A stretch of 64,000 nt of DNA from Bacillus pseudomycoides (GCF_022811845.1 NZ_CP064266.1:1364001-1428000), one strand, 5' to 3'; positions 26,492 through 36,188 are shown, counted from the first letter of the stretch. Notes: generated by a model not told the origin, from the letters alone. Made by a program: numbers and translations.

Positions 26492-27961
26492 ATGCCAAAC
26501 TTATCATTTGATAAAATAAATTCTTTTCTCATAAAAGCTTTATTGTTATTGTGTCTTACCATATTTGCATTCATTACATGGGATTCATACTTAACAATTA
26601 AAGAATACTTACAAATTCGAACTTTGATAAGCGCCCCCACCATCATGGTAATTGCGCTACTCTTTTTTGTTGTGGCATACACCATCAATAAATATATGTC
26701 ACGAGTAGTATTTATTATTTTACTAACCCTTTTAGCTTTTTCTATTCGCTTAATCTGGATTATAAAAATTCCTACTGCACCTTTAACTGATTTTGCACTT
26801 ATATATAATGGTGCAGTTCAAGCTGCTCACGGAGATTTTAGTTTTACGAGCACCGGATATTTTACTTCATGGGTCTATCAACTCGGATTTACAATGTACG
26901 AAGCCTTCATTATTAAAATATTTGGAGAAGGTACTTTTATAATAAAGCTTTTAAATATTTTATACTGTACAGGAACTACGTTACTTGTTTATCAAATTAC
27001 TTCAAAAGTATTTAATGAATGGTCTGGCCGTATTGCCGGATTGATATATGCAGTACATATCCCAAATATTATGATGAGTTCTGTATTAACGAACCAACAT
27101 CTTGCTACATTTTTCTTTTATCTGGGATTTTATTTGTTAATTACAAAAGGATTAAGCAGTAAATACATGTGGATTTTTATAGGAATTACGTTGTCCTTGG
27201 GAGATATCATTCGACCACTTGGCATGTTAATATTAATAGCTGTAGCTATTTATATTTTCCTACAGGGAATGATAGGAAGACCTAAAAAAACGATTATTAA
27301 CTCTATCAAAAAGTTATGTGGTATTTTCGCGGTTTTCTATCTTGTACACTATATAATAAGTTTTGCTCTTATCTCAACCGGAGTTACACAATATCCATTA
27401 TCTAATCGTGATCCCCTTTGGAAGTTTGTAGTCGGACTTAACCATGAAACATCAGGCGGATATTCTGTTGCAGATGCAGAATATATTATGTCACTCGAAA
27501 TTGGGGAAGAGAGAACATCTGAAGAAAAGAGAATCATTAAAGAACGACTATCAGACCCAGAAAAGGTTCTATCGCTATTTAGAGATAAATTTGCTCTTAT
27601 GTGGGGTGGCATTGACTCAGCTCCATTATGGAGCTTAACTATGGAGCCTACAGACAATATAAATAATTTAAAAGACACTGCTACAAAATATGAAAGATAT
27701 ATGTATACAGCTACTATGTTGTTTGGTATCGTATCACTCCTATACCTTATTGCTACTAAACAAAAAAACATTCACTATACATTGTTTTTATTATTGATTA
27801 TCGGATATGTAACTGTTCACTTCTTAATTGAATACCAAACAAGATATCGCTACTTCATCATTCCAAGCTTTACGATTATTCAAAGTTACGGGTTATATAT
27901 ATGCTATCAACTTATTACTAAAATGAAAGTTCCTAAACAAGGTCATAAAGTAAAACCTTAA
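26492..27961 (+). CDS. GT-C type polytopic glycosyltransferase (GT39-like), paralogue 2
   Basis: A 489-residue protein with about 11 membrane helices. The first outer loop reads PTAPLTDFALIYNGAVQAAHGD (about residues 92-113), with the aspartate expected to be catalytic in PMT-like enzymes. It would transfer a sugar from a polyprenyl-phosphate donor to an extracellular acceptor. The next genes, gtrA-like (frameshifted) and gtrB, encode the flippase and donor synthase of such three-part systems, in the same direction. A paralogue lies at 18211-19527. ATG 26492 follows AAGGAG at 12 nt. Confidence 0.75.
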   Translation: MPNLSFDKINSFLIKALLLLCLTIFAFITWDSYLTIKEYLQIRTLISAPTIMVIALLFFVVAYTINKYMSRVVFIILLTLLAFSIRLIWIIKIPTAPLTDFALIYNGAVQAAHGDFSFTSTGYFTSWVYQLGFTMYEAFIIKIFGEGTFIIKLLNILYCTGTTLLVYQITSKVFNEWSGRIAGLIYAVHIPNIMMSSVLTNQHLATFFFYLGFYLLITKGLSSKYMWIFIGITLSLGDIIRPLGMLILIAVAIYIFLQGMIGRPKKTIINSIKKLCGIFAVFYLVHYIISFALISTGVTQYPLSNRDPLWKFVVGLNHETSGGYSVADAEYIMSLEIGEERTSEEKRIIKERLSDPEKVLSLFRDKFALMWGGIDSAPLWSLTMEPTDNINNLKDTATKYERYMYTATMLFGIVSLLYLIATKQKNIHYTLFLLLIIGYVTVHFLIEYQTRYRYFIIPSFTIIQSYGLYICYQLITKMKVPKQGHKVKP

Positions 27962-27964
27962 TCA

Positions 27965-28063
27965 AGTAGGATTTATACTCACTGATTACAGTTTCACCAA
28001 TTGAGCTTTTACAGGAAATTATACTCCCCCCTATCTCACATAGAGGGGATTCTCTATTTATAA
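27965..28063 (+). repeat. bcr1 remnant, copy C (degenerate)
   Basis: The stretch ACCAATTGAGCTTTTACAGG and the following ATTATACTCCCCCCTA align with the middle of copy A (ACCAATCGGGCTTTTACGG and AAGACTCCCACCTA). The ends are not preserved. It lies between the GT-C gene and the gtrA remnant. Confidence 0.65.
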
Positions 28064-28180
28064 AAACTAATATATAGCTACAAAATTATGCTATAATGTT
28101 TAATAGTGCCATTTGATATGAAATAAATTCACAATATCAACCAGCTTATTTATATATTTTATAAAGATGAGGATACTATT

Positions 28181-28559
28181 ATGGAGAAATTCTTAAAGTT
28201 TGGCTTAGTAGGAATCTTTAATACACTCATTACAATTATCAGCTATATAATCTTAGTTAAATTCGGAATGAATTACCTTGTCGCAAATATAATTTCTTAT
28301 TTAATTGGGGTTGCAAATAGCTATTACTGGAATAAAAATTGGGTGTTTCAATCTAACAGTAAAACCTATCAATTTTTTAAAATTTATGATTGTAAATCTA
28401 ATCGTATTAGCTTTTAATACAATTAGCTTATTTATATTAGTAGACAAACTTTTATATAATGAATTTATTGCGCAAATTTTTGCAATCGGTATTGGGATGA
28501 TGATAAACTTTTTCCTTAATAAAATTTGGACGTTTAATCAAAGTGAAAAATCCCACTAA
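28181..28559 (+). pseudogene. gtrA: GtrA-like lipid-linked sugar flippase, frameshifted
   Basis: Frame 1 from ATG 28181 reads MEKFLKFGLVGIFNTLITII through YWNKNWVFQSNSKTYQFFK, then runs off at a stop near 28417. The rest (MIVNLIVLAFNTISLFILVDKLL to FFLNKIWTF) continues in another frame to 28559. Removing one A from the run AAAA at 28379-28382 joins them into a 125-residue, four-helix GtrA protein with both conserved N-K-x-W-x-F ends. GtrA proteins flip polyprenyl-phosphate sugars. It is either a true frameshift, a slippage-prone switch or a base-call error. Confidence 0.85.
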
Positions 28560-28602
28560 TTAGAACGTATTAAAATTAATTGAAACTACGGAGGACAGAA
28601 AT

Positions 28603-29580
28603 ATGGACAAACTCATTTCAGTTGTCGTTCCTATGTATTTCGAAGAAGAAGTAGCACAGGAATGCTATAATCGTTTAAAATCTGTCATGATTCAAAATAA
28701 TATTAATTATGAATTTGTATTTGTAAATGACGGCAGTACAGATCGAACAATGGAAATTTTAAAAGAAATTGCTGCAAACGATTATCGTACTAAAGTCGTA
28801 AATTTTGCTCGTAATTTTGGTCATCAAACAGCTGTAACAGCAGGTATTGATTGTGCGAGTGGGGATGCTATCGTAATTATAGATGCAGACTTACAAGACC
28901 CACCAGAAGTCATTCCTGAACTTATAGCAAAATGGCAAGAAGGCTATGAAGTTGTTTATGCAAAAAGAAAGCAACGTAAAGGTGAAACTTGGTTTAAACT
29001 TTTAACAGCTAAGTATTTTTATCGTTTCTTAAACTATATGTCTGACATCGATATTCCAAAAGATACAGGTGATTTTCGAATTATCGATCGTAAGGTAGCA
29101 GATGTTTTCAAACAAATGACAGAGCGCAATCGTTTCATTCGTGGGATGATGTCTTGGGTTGGATTTAGCCAAACATATGTTGAATATGAAAGAGATGAAC
29201 GCTTTGCTGGTGAAACAAAATATCCGCTAAAGAAAATGATTAAATTTGCATCGGATGGTATTATCGCATTCTCTACAAAACCGTTAAGAATCGTCATGAC
29301 CTTAGGCATAATGTCTGTTTTCATCTCTATTGCTGTTTTACTATACTCTGTTATCATAAAAATAGTTGGACAAGATATTCAAACAGGCTGGGCATCTATT
29401 ATGGTTGCCATTACATTCTTCAGCGGAATTCAATTACTTGGCCTTGGAATCGTTGGGCAATATATCGCCCGGATTTATGATGAAAGCAAAAACCGTCCAA
29501 TTTATATTGTGAAAGAAACAATAAATGTTGATCAGAAAGATACTTCTGATTCGAAAAGAGAAAAGGTAAGTTCATTATAA
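28603..29580 (+). CDS. gtrB: GtrB/DPM1-like polyprenyl-phosphate glycosyltransferase
   Basis: A 325-residue enzyme with a GT2 domain (about residues 1-230) and two C-terminal membrane helices (about 230-255 and 265-290). SVVVPMYFEEEVAQECYNRL starts the fold, IIDADLQDPPEVIPEL holds the DXD motif, and DFRIIDRKV and RNRFIRGMMSWVGF are family marks. It makes a polyprenyl-phosphate sugar (glucose or GlcNAc in known relatives such as CsbB/GtrB) at the inner membrane face. ATG 28603 follows ACGGAGG. It is intact even though the flippase gene before it is frameshifted. Confidence 0.9.
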   Translation: MDKLISVVVPMYFEEEVAQECYNRLKSVMIQNNINYEFVFVNDGSTDRTMEILKEIAANDYRTKVVNFARNFGHQTAVTAGIDCASGDAIVIIDADLQDPPEVIPELIAKWQEGYEVVYAKRKQRKGETWFKLLTAKYFYRFLNYMSDIDIPKDTGDFRIIDRKVADVFKQMTERNRFIRGMMSWVGFSQTYVEYERDERFAGETKYPLKKMIKFASDGIIAFSTKPLRIVMTLGIMSVFISIAVLLYSVIIKIVGQDIQTGWASIMVAITFFSGIQLLGLGIVGQYIARIYDESKNRPIYIVKETINVDQKDTSDSKREKVSSL

Positions 29581-29590
29581 ATAGAAACAA

Positions 29591-29626
29591 AAAGGTATCG
29601 TTGTAAAATATAACGATACCTTTTTT
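29591..29626 (+). terminator. Terminator of the gtr genes
   Basis: Stem AAAGGTATCGTT / AACGATACCTTT followed by a T-run, just after the gtrB stop. Confidence 0.88.
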
Positions 29627-29636
29627 ATCTCACTAT

Positions 29637-29769
29637 AGTAATACTTCCACGTCAAAATTCAGCAAAAGCAAAGAGATTAAACAGAAGATAAACTGCTCGT
29701 AAAAAACCAATTGGTGAAGGCTAATACTCAGTGGGGATGAAATCTCCACTGAGTAAAGTTTTACTTTAT
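29637..29769 (-). repeat. bcr1 repeat, copy D (reverse orientation)
   Basis: Read on the minus strand it begins ATAAAGTAAAACTTTACTCAG and continues with the GTGGAGA / TCTCCAC hairpin and ACCAATTGGTTTTTTACGAGCAG, matching copy A with substitutions. The far end has decayed. It lies between gtrB and the tetR gene. Confidence 0.78.
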
Positions 29770-29793
29770 ATAAAAAACTGAATTTTCCTCATA

Positions 29794-30675
29794 TCAACTC
29801 TTTAACCCCTTTATATTATAATACCCTTTAAGCCGTAATTTAAAATCTTTCAAATCAGGATATGCATTTAAATTTGATAACATTCCTTGAATAACAGGGA
29901 TCCTCGGATTTAACAACCTCATTTCAGCTTCGAGAACATCTAAAGTAACTAATAACTCGTCATTTTCTAATTGATCTGCTAACGTACGCTTGAACGTAAC
30001 AATTTCCTGTAAAAAGTGCTCTTTTGCCTGCTCTTTAATAAGCTCTGAACTACAAAAGAATTGTCCTAGCTTTTCCTCATGTAAAACAGGCATCTCCTTC
30101 GATTGTACAAGACCTGATACAAGATCATCCATCCTCTTTAAAATAAACGATGAAGCATGGAATAAATCTACTTCAGCTGTATTTAAAATAATTAACTCTA
30201 AATAGCCCCTACATATCCCTTCTATCATCATAACGAGATCTAAAAGATATGGGGTAACTTGTTCACCATAAATTGATAATAAACTATTTCGATAAAATGC
30301 ATGTGACTCGAGCTTCATTCTCATCATAAATGCTTCTACTTCTTTATTAAAAGGAATTGCACTTTCCCTTGCATGCATAATAATAAATTCCTTATGCCGT
30401 TGTACATCACTAAACTGACAATACAATTGTTTTTCAAATTTCTCACGTGGCAGTAACGACTCTTTATCGAGATCCATCATCTTTTTATGGATTTTGTCAT
30501 AATAATATCGGAGTGTCGCTAATAATAACTCATCTTTCGACTTGAAATATAGATAAAAAGCTCCTTTAGATATACCACAAGCCGTTACAATCTCTTGTAC
30601 CGACGTTGCATTTACACCTTTAGTTGCAAATAACTTCATTGCCATTTCTATAATTAAACGTTCTTTTTCTTTCAT
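29794..30675 (-). CDS. TetR-family regulator of the adjacent RND pump
   Basis: A 293-residue regulator, long for TetR. The helix-turn-helix is at about residues 1-50 (MKEKERLIIEMAMKLFATKGVNATSVQEIVTACGISKGAFYLYFKSKDELL). The extended ligand domain is unlike that of common multidrug regulators. ATG 30675 has AGGAGAG 5 nt upstream; an ATG at 30705 lacks a site. It is divergent from the RND gene, with two CTGACCAAT-type palindromes between, so it almost certainly represses the pump and itself. Confidence 0.9.
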   Translation of the reverse strand: MKEKERLIIEMAMKLFATKGVNATSVQEIVTACGISKGAFYLYFKSKDELLLATLRYYYDKIHKKMMDLDKESLLPREKFEKQLYCQFSDVQRHKEFIIMHARESAIPFNKEVEAFMMRMKLESHAFYRNSLLSIYGEQVTPYLLDLVMMIEGICRGYLELIILNTAEVDLFHASSFILKRMDDLVSGLVQSKEMPVLHEEKLGQFFCSSELIKEQAKEHFLQEIVTFKRTLADQLENDELLVTLDVLEAEMRLLNPRIPVIQGMLSNLNAYPDLKDFKLRLKGYYNIKGLKS

Positions 30676-30743
30676 AGCTTCTCTCCTAATCCAAACTCGC
30701 ATCATAAAATTTTAACTTACTTTTATTATACCATCCCTTTTCA

Positions 30744-30799
30744 TTGACGACTGACCAATCAGTCAGTTATATTATGTATTAGACTGACCAATTGGTCAA
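30744..30799 (+). promoter_or_regulatory. RND pump promoter with two TetR operator palindromes
   Basis: TTGACG (30744-30749), an 18-nt spacer and TATATT (30768-30773) form a promoter. The palindrome CTGACCAATCAGTCAG (30751-30766) fills the spacer, and CTGACCAATTGGTCAA (30784-30799) lies exactly 33 bp further, about three helical turns away. A bound repressor would block polymerase. Confidence 0.8.
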
Positions 30800-30825
30800 T
30801 ATACGTTGAAAAAGGGAGCGCAAAC

Positions 30826-33800
30826 ATGAACAAAATTATTAACTTTTCGTTAAAAAACAAGTTCGCAGTTTGGCTATTAACCATTCTCGTTACCGTGGCA
30901 GGAATTTATTCTGGATTTAATATGAAGCTAGAAACGATTCCTGACATTACAACGCCTGTTGTAACAGTAACAACGGTTTATCCTGGTACGACACCAGCTG
31001 AAGTAGCCGATAAGGTATCGAAACCGATGGAACAGCAACTGCAGAATTTAAGTGGAGTCAATGTTGTCAGTTCTTCCTCTTATCAAAATGCTTCTTCTAT
31101 TCAAGTAGAATATGACTTTGATAAGAATATGGAGAAAGCTGAAACTGAAATTAAAGAAGCGCTTGCGAATGTAAAATTACCAGAGGGCGTAAAAGACCCA
31201 AAGGTTTCTCGAGTAAACTTTAATGCCTTTCCTGTTATTTCATTAAGTGTAGCGAGTAAAGATGAATCTTTAGCTACTTTAACTGAAAAGGTTGAAAAAA
31301 ATATCGTCCCAGGATTAAAAGGTCTTGATGGCGTTGCATCTGTTCAAATTTCTGGACAACAAGTGAATGAAGTACAACTTGTCTTTAAAAAGGATAAGAT
31401 GCAAGAATTAGGTTTAAGTGAAGATACTGTTAAAAATATTATTAAAGGTTCTGATGTATCTTTACCACTTGGACTCTATACTTTTAAAGATACGGAGAAA
31501 TCAGTTGTTGTAGATGGAAATATCACAACAATCAAAGCTTTAAAAGAAATGAAGATTCCTGCCGTCCCTTCAGCAGCAAGTGATCAAGGTAACCCAGGAG
31601 CAGGGACTCCAGCACCACAGATGAATCCAGCTGCAACTAATGGGATCCCTACTGTTACTTTAGAAGAAATTGCTGATATTAAGGAAGTAGGAAAAGCCGA
31701 ATCTATTTCACGCACAAATGGTAAAGAAGCCATTGGCATTCAAATTGTCAAAGCCGCTGATGCAAATACAGTTGATGTTGTAAATGCAGTCAAAGATAAA
31801 GTAAACGAATTTGAAAAGAAATATAAAAACCTAGAAATCATCTCAACATTCGACCAAGGTGCACCAATTGAAAAATCTGTTGAGACAATGCTTAGCAAAG
31901 CAATATTTGGTGCAATCTTTGCTATTGTCATTATTATGTTGTTCTTACGAAATATCCGAACAACATTGATTTCTGTCGTTTCTATACCGCTTTCTTTATT
32001 AATCGCTGTTTTAGTACTAAAACAGATGGATATTACACTTAATATGATGACGCTTGGAGCGATGACCGTTGCGATTGGACGCGTCGTCGACGATTCAATC
32101 GTTGTTATTGAAAATATTTACCGACGCATGTCCTTATCAGACGAAAAATTAAAAGGTAGAGACTTAATCCGCGAAGCAACAAAAGAGATGTTTGTTCCAA
32201 TTATGTCTTCTACAATCGTAACAATTGCAGTCTTTTTACCTCTTGGACTTGTAAAAGGTATGATCGGTGAAATGTTCTTACCATTTGCTTTAACAATTGT
32301 ATTCGCACTATTAGCTTCACTACTTGTAGCGATTACAATTGTACCAATGTTAGCTCATTCTTTATTTAAAAAAGAAAGCATGAGAGAAAAACAAGTACAT
32401 CATGAAGAAAAACCAAGTAAATTAGCAAATGGCTATAAACGTGTACTTGGTTGGGCATTAAACCATAAAATCATTACATCTAGCATCGCTGTTCTTCTAT
32501 TAGTAGGTAGCCTTGCACTTGTACCGATTATCGGTGTTAGCTTCTTACCATCTGAAGAAGAAAAAATGATTATTGCAACGTATAACCCTGAACCAGGGCA
32601 AACTTTAGAAGATGTTGAAAAAATAACAACAAAAGCTGAAAAACTCTTCCGAGATAAAAAGGATGTAAAAACAATTCAGTTCTCATTAGGCGGAGAAAAC
32701 CCAATGAGCCCAGGTAAAACAAATCAAGCTATGTTCTTTGTTCAATATGATAATGAAACAAAAAACTTTGATAAAGAAAAAGAACAAGTTATTAAAGACT
32801 TACAAAAAATTACAGGTAAAGGCGAATGGAAAAGCCAAGACTTCGGGGCTAGTGGCGGTAGCAATGAAATTAAGCTGTATGTATACGGAGATAGCTCAGA
32901 AGACATCCAACCTGTCGTAAAAGATATTCAAAATATCATGAAGAAAGAAAAAGACTTGAAAGATATCGACTCTAGTCTTGCAAAAACATATGTAGAATAC
33001 ACATTAGTCGCAGATCAAGAAAAATTAAGTAAAATGGGTCTAACTGCTGCTCAGATTGGAATGGGTCTTTCTAATCCACATGATCGCCCTGTTCTTACTA
33101 CAATCAAAAAAGACGGTAAAGATGTTAACGTATATGTAGAAGCAGAAAAACATGATTATCAAACAATTGATGATTTAACAAATCGTAAAATTAAAACACC
33201 ACTTGGAAATGAAGTGGCCGTAAAAGATGTTATGACTGTAAAAGAAGGTGAAACATCTAATACAGTAACTCATCGTGATGGCCGTGTTTATGCAGAAGTA
33301 ACTGCCAAATTAACATCCGATGATGTTTCAAAAGCATCAGCTGCTGTTCAGAAAGAAATCGATAAAATGGATCTTCCTTCTGGTGTAGATGTTTCTATGG
33401 GCGGTGTGACAAAAGATATCCAAGAATCATTCCAGCAACTTGGCTTAGCGATGTTAGCTGCGATTGCCATTGTATACTTCGTTCTTGTCGTTACATTTGG
33501 TGGTGCTCTCGCACCATTCGCAATTCTATTCTCGCTACCATTTACAATCATCGGCGCTCTTGTTGCCCTACTGATTTCAGGTGAGACATTAAGCGTATCA
33601 GCAATGATTGGGGCTCTTATGTTAATTGGTATCGTTGTAACGAACGCGATCGTTCTTATCGACCGTGTAATTCATAAAGAAAATGAAGGTCTATCGACAC
33701 GTGAAGCCTTATTAGAAGCTGGCGCAACTCGCTTACGCCCAATTTTAATGACGGCAATCGCAACAATTGGTGCTCTAATCCCACTTGCACTAGGATTTGA

Positions 33801-33942
33801 AGGCAGTGGATTAATTTCTAAAGGCCTTGGAGTAACCGTAATTGGTGGATTAACAAGTTCAACATTATTAACACTTCTTATCGTTCCAATTGTGTATGAG
33901 GTACTCAGCAAGTTTAAAAAGAAAAAGAAAATAGCAGAATAA
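30826..33942 (+). CDS. RND-family efflux transporter (SwrC/AcrB-like)
   Basis: A 1038-residue HAE/RND transporter with the standard layout: helix 1 (about residues 12-30), large outer loop, helices 2-6, second outer loop, helices 8-12. The proton-relay pair is in IGRVVDDSIVVIENIY (about 420-435). The first outer loop holds a Pro/Ala/Gly-rich insert (SDQGNPGAGTPAPQMNPAA). Relatives include B. subtilis SwrC, which exports surfactin and helps swarming. No membrane-fusion partner is encoded beside it, normal for Gram-positive members. Substrate unknown; repressed by the divergent TetR protein. Confidence 0.93.
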   Translation: MNKIINFSLKNKFAVWLLTILVTVAGIYSGFNMKLETIPDITTPVVTVTTVYPGTTPAEVADKVSKPMEQQLQNLSGVNVVSSSSYQNASSIQVEYDFDKNMEKAETEIKEALANVKLPEGVKDPKVSRVNFNAFPVISLSVASKDESLATLTEKVEKNIVPGLKGLDGVASVQISGQQVNEVQLVFKKDKMQELGLSEDTVKNIIKGSDVSLPLGLYTFKDTEKSVVVDGNITTIKALKEMKIPAVPSAASDQGNPGAGTPAPQMNPAATNGIPTVTLEEIADIKEVGKAESISRTNGKEAIGIQIVKAADANTVDVVNAVKDKVNEFEKKYKNLEIISTFDQGAPIEKSVETMLSKAIFGAIFAIVIIMLFLRNIRTTLISVVSIPLSLLIAVLVLKQMDITLNMMTLGAMTVAIGRVVDDSIVVIENIYRRMSLSDEKLKGRDLIREATKEMFVPIMSSTIVTIAVFLPLGLVKGMIGEMFLPFALTIVFALLASLLVAITIVPMLAHSLFKKESMREKQVHHEEKPSKLANGYKRVLGWALNHKIITSSIAVLLLVGSLALVPIIGVSFLPSEEEKMIIATYNPEPGQTLEDVEKITTKAEKLFRDKKDVKTIQFSLGGENPMSPGKTNQAMFFVQYDNETKNFDKEKEQVIKDLQKITGKGEWKSQDFGASGGSNEIKLYVYGDSSEDIQPVVKDIQNIMKKEKDLKDIDSSLAKTYVEYTLVADQEKLSKMGLTAAQIGMGLSNPHDRPVLTTIKKDGKDVNVYVEAEKHDYQTIDDLTNRKIKTPLGNEVAVKDVMTVKEGETSNTVTHRDGRVYAEVTAKLTSDDVSKASAAVQKEIDKMDLPSGVDVSMGGVTKDIQESFQQLGLAMLAAIAIVYFVLVVTFGGALAPFAILFSLPFTIIGALVALLISGETLSVSAMIGALMLIGIVVTNAIVLIDRVIHKENEGLSTREALLEAGATRLRPILMTAIATIGALIPLALGFEGSGLISKGLGVTVIGGLTSSTLLTLLIVPIVYEVLSKFKKKKKIAE

Positions 33943-33945
33943 AGA

Positions 33946-33976
33946 AATAACCTCGCGATATGCGAGGTTATTTTTT
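33946..33976 (+). terminator. Bidirectional terminator between rnd and msrAB
   Basis: Stem AATAACCTCGC / GCGAGGTTATT with a T-run on the plus strand. It overlaps the stop of the converging msrAB gene. Confidence 0.88.
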
Positions 33977-34933
33977 ACTTCCAAACAGAATAAGAAAATC
34001 TCCATAGCCTTCTTTCTCTAATTCCTCTTTCGGAATAAAGCGAAGTGCCGCTGAATTAATACAATAACGGAGACCATTTGGCCCTGGTCCATCGGGGAAT
34101 ACATGACCAAGATGAGAATCTCCTTCCTTACTTCTTACTTCCGTACGCGTCATATTGTGACTAACATCCATTTTCTCTTTTACACTAGCGGACATAACAG
34201 GCTTTGTAAAACTTGGCCAACCACATCCACTATCAAATTTATCTAAAGAAGTAAATAATGGTTCACCGGAAACAATATCTACATAAATGCCTTCCTCTTT
34301 ATGATTCCAATATTCATTTTGAAAAGGCGGTTCTGTACCATCTTCTTGTGTTACATAAAATTGCATATCTGTTAATTGCTCTTTTAAATGCGCATTATCT
34401 TTTGGCCAATGCTGTTTAATAAAAGCATCTCGTCCTGATCCTTTTCGATATAGTTCATAGCGAAAGGCATTTTTCGTATGATATCCTTGATGATACTCTT
34501 CGGCGGGATAGAAAGTAGCAGCAGAAAGAATTTTTGTTACAATTGGTTTGGAAAAACGACCGCTCTCAGCAAGTGCTGTTTTTGAAGCTTCTGCTTGTTC
34601 ACGTTGCTTCTCACCATGATAGAAAATTACGGTTTCATAAGACTGTCCACGATCATGGAATTGACCGCCGATATCTGTCGGGTCAATCTGTCTCCAATAC
34701 ATGTCCAATAACTTTTCATACGGCATTTTATTTGCATCGAATGTAATTTGTACCGCTTCATAATGGCCTGTTGTTTCGGAGCAAACCTCTTTATAAGTCG
34801 GATTTTCTTTATGCCCACCCGTATAGCCTGACACAACCTTAATGATGCCTTCCATCTCTTCAAATGGTGAAACCATACACCAGAAACATCCCCCTGCAAA
34901 CGTAGCAAGTTCTATCTTTTCATTTACAACCAT
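33968..34933 (-). CDS. msrAB: Bifunctional peptide-methionine sulfoxide reductase MsrAB
   Basis: A 321-residue fusion. The MsrA domain (about residues 5-165) has GGCFWC with catalytic C16, reducing Met-S-sulfoxide. The MsrB domain (about 180-318) has CGWPSF, HLGHVFPDGP and RYCINSAALRF with catalytic C291, reducing the R form. The four zinc cysteines of many MsrB proteins are absent. It repairs oxidised methionines in the cytosol. ATG 34933 follows AGGGGTG. Monocistronic. Confidence 0.95.
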   Translation of the reverse strand: MVVNEKIELATFAGGCFWCMVSPFEEMEGIIKVVSGYTGGHKENPTYKEVCSETTGHYEAVQITFDANKMPYEKLLDMYWRQIDPTDIGGQFHDRGQSYETVIFYHGEKQREQAEASKTALAESGRFSKPIVTKILSAATFYPAEEYHQGYHTKNAFRYELYRKGSGRDAFIKQHWPKDNAHLKEQLTDMQFYVTQEDGTEPPFQNEYWNHKEEGIYVDIVSGEPLFTSLDKFDSGCGWPSFTKPVMSASVKEKMDVSHNMTRTEVRSKEGDSHLGHVFPDGPGPNGLRYCINSAALRFIPKEELEKEGYGDFLILFGSKK

Positions 34934-34995
34934 TTACTTCACCCCTATTCTTTCATTCTTCTTACAGTATTGCATATATATATGGAAGTTATAAA

Positions 34996-35026
34996 AGAAA
35001 AAGCATCGGCGCTCGATGCTTTTTCT
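34996..35026 (-). terminator. Terminator of the AI-2E family gene
   Basis: Stem AGAAAAAGCATCG / CGATGCTTTTTCT, just after the stop of the gene at 35033. Confidence 0.8.
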
Positions 35027-35032
35027 TTCTCT

Positions 35033-36061
35033 CTATTTTTCGGCAAGCTCTTTTTCATCGCTTGTCACATCTAACACATCTAATAAAAACATAAAGACTG
35101 GAATACCGATAATCAGTCCCCACACACCCAAAAAGTGTTCTGAGAAAATTAATACCATAAATGTATAGAAAATCGGTAAATTTGTTTTTTGTGACATGAA
35201 CTTTGGATTTAAAACATAACTTTCGAGCGCATGAATAACAGTAACAATAATTAAAATATAGATGACATACGTAATACTACCGATATTATAAGCAATCATA
35301 CAAAGCGGAACGAGCGAAATGATTACACCAGCTACTGGAATTAAACCAAGTAAAAAGACCATTAACGCTAAACCGAGTAATTGCGGAAATCCTAAAATCC
35401 ATAGTGCAATCACTGATAGAATACAATTAACAATTGCAATTAGAAACTGTGCTTCGATTACCTTACCGAACGAACGAGCAAATTTCTTCCCGAAGTATTC
35501 AATTTCAGTATAAAAAATAGCAAGTCTACTCTCTTTAAATTTTGCAGTAAAAGCAACAATACGAGCCTTCTCCAGTAAAAAGAATAAACTTAAAATGAGG
35601 GAAAGTAAAAATTGCAAACCAAATTTTCCGACGTTAGCAATAGATTTATAAAGAATATCTACACCTTGCCCCACATATTTAGAAAGTTCCATATGGTTAA
35701 TGGCGTTAATTGAAGCCTTTATAATCTCATTATCTGGTGGATTTTTAAGAAACACATTGAATTGGTAAATCAATTGTGAGATTTGTACCGTCAATACTGG
35801 TAGATATTTAAATAATGTAATGAAAATTCCACCAACTAACATTACATATAAAAACGCTATAATAATTTTCCGATTAATCGGCATAAAGTTATTTAACTTT
35901 CGAGAAATAAACTTTTGGAATCGATCCATTAAATACGTAAGAATAAACGTAATTAAAATTAAATTAAACATACTTTTTAGCCCATATAACATAAGAGCTA
36001 GTAAGAGTAGTACAAGTAATCTTTGGAATCCTTTACTTTGAAACAGGTTTTTCATTTGCAT
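35033..36061 (-). CDS. AI-2E transporter superfamily membrane protein (PerM/YueF-like)
   Basis: A 342-residue protein with seven or eight membrane helices and a central amphipathic region (about residues 90-140). FGKVIEAQFLIAIVNCILSVIALWILGFPQLLGLALMVFLLGLIPVAGVIIS (about 200-250) is the conserved core of the family. Members include E. coli TqsA and various ion antiporters, so AI-2 export is not assured. The ATG at 36061 has only a distant ribosome site (GGAGAG 14 nt upstream), and an ATG at 36055 is an alternative. Confidence 0.83.
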   Translation of the reverse strand: MQMKNLFQSKGFQRLLVLLLLALMLYGLKSMFNLILITFILTYLMDRFQKFISRKLNNFMPINRKIIIAFLYVMLVGGIFITLFKYLPVLTVQISQLIYQFNVFLKNPPDNEIIKASINAINHMELSKYVGQGVDILYKSIANVGKFGLQFLLSLILSLFFLLEKARIVAFTAKFKESRLAIFYTEIEYFGKKFARSFGKVIEAQFLIAIVNCILSVIALWILGFPQLLGLALMVFLLGLIPVAGVIISLVPLCMIAYNIGSITYVIYILIIVTVIHALESYVLNPKFMSQKTNLPIFYTFMVLIFSEHFLGVWGLIIGIPVFMFLLDVLDVTSDEKELAEK

Positions 36062-36188
36062 AATCGACGAGTGATCTCTCCTGTCCTATAAATCATGTTA
36101 CTTTCTATTTTACAATACAATCGTCCTTTTCAGAACGTATTCTATACAGTATTAATGAAGATTTAAGGAAAATACCTGTTCTTCTTGC

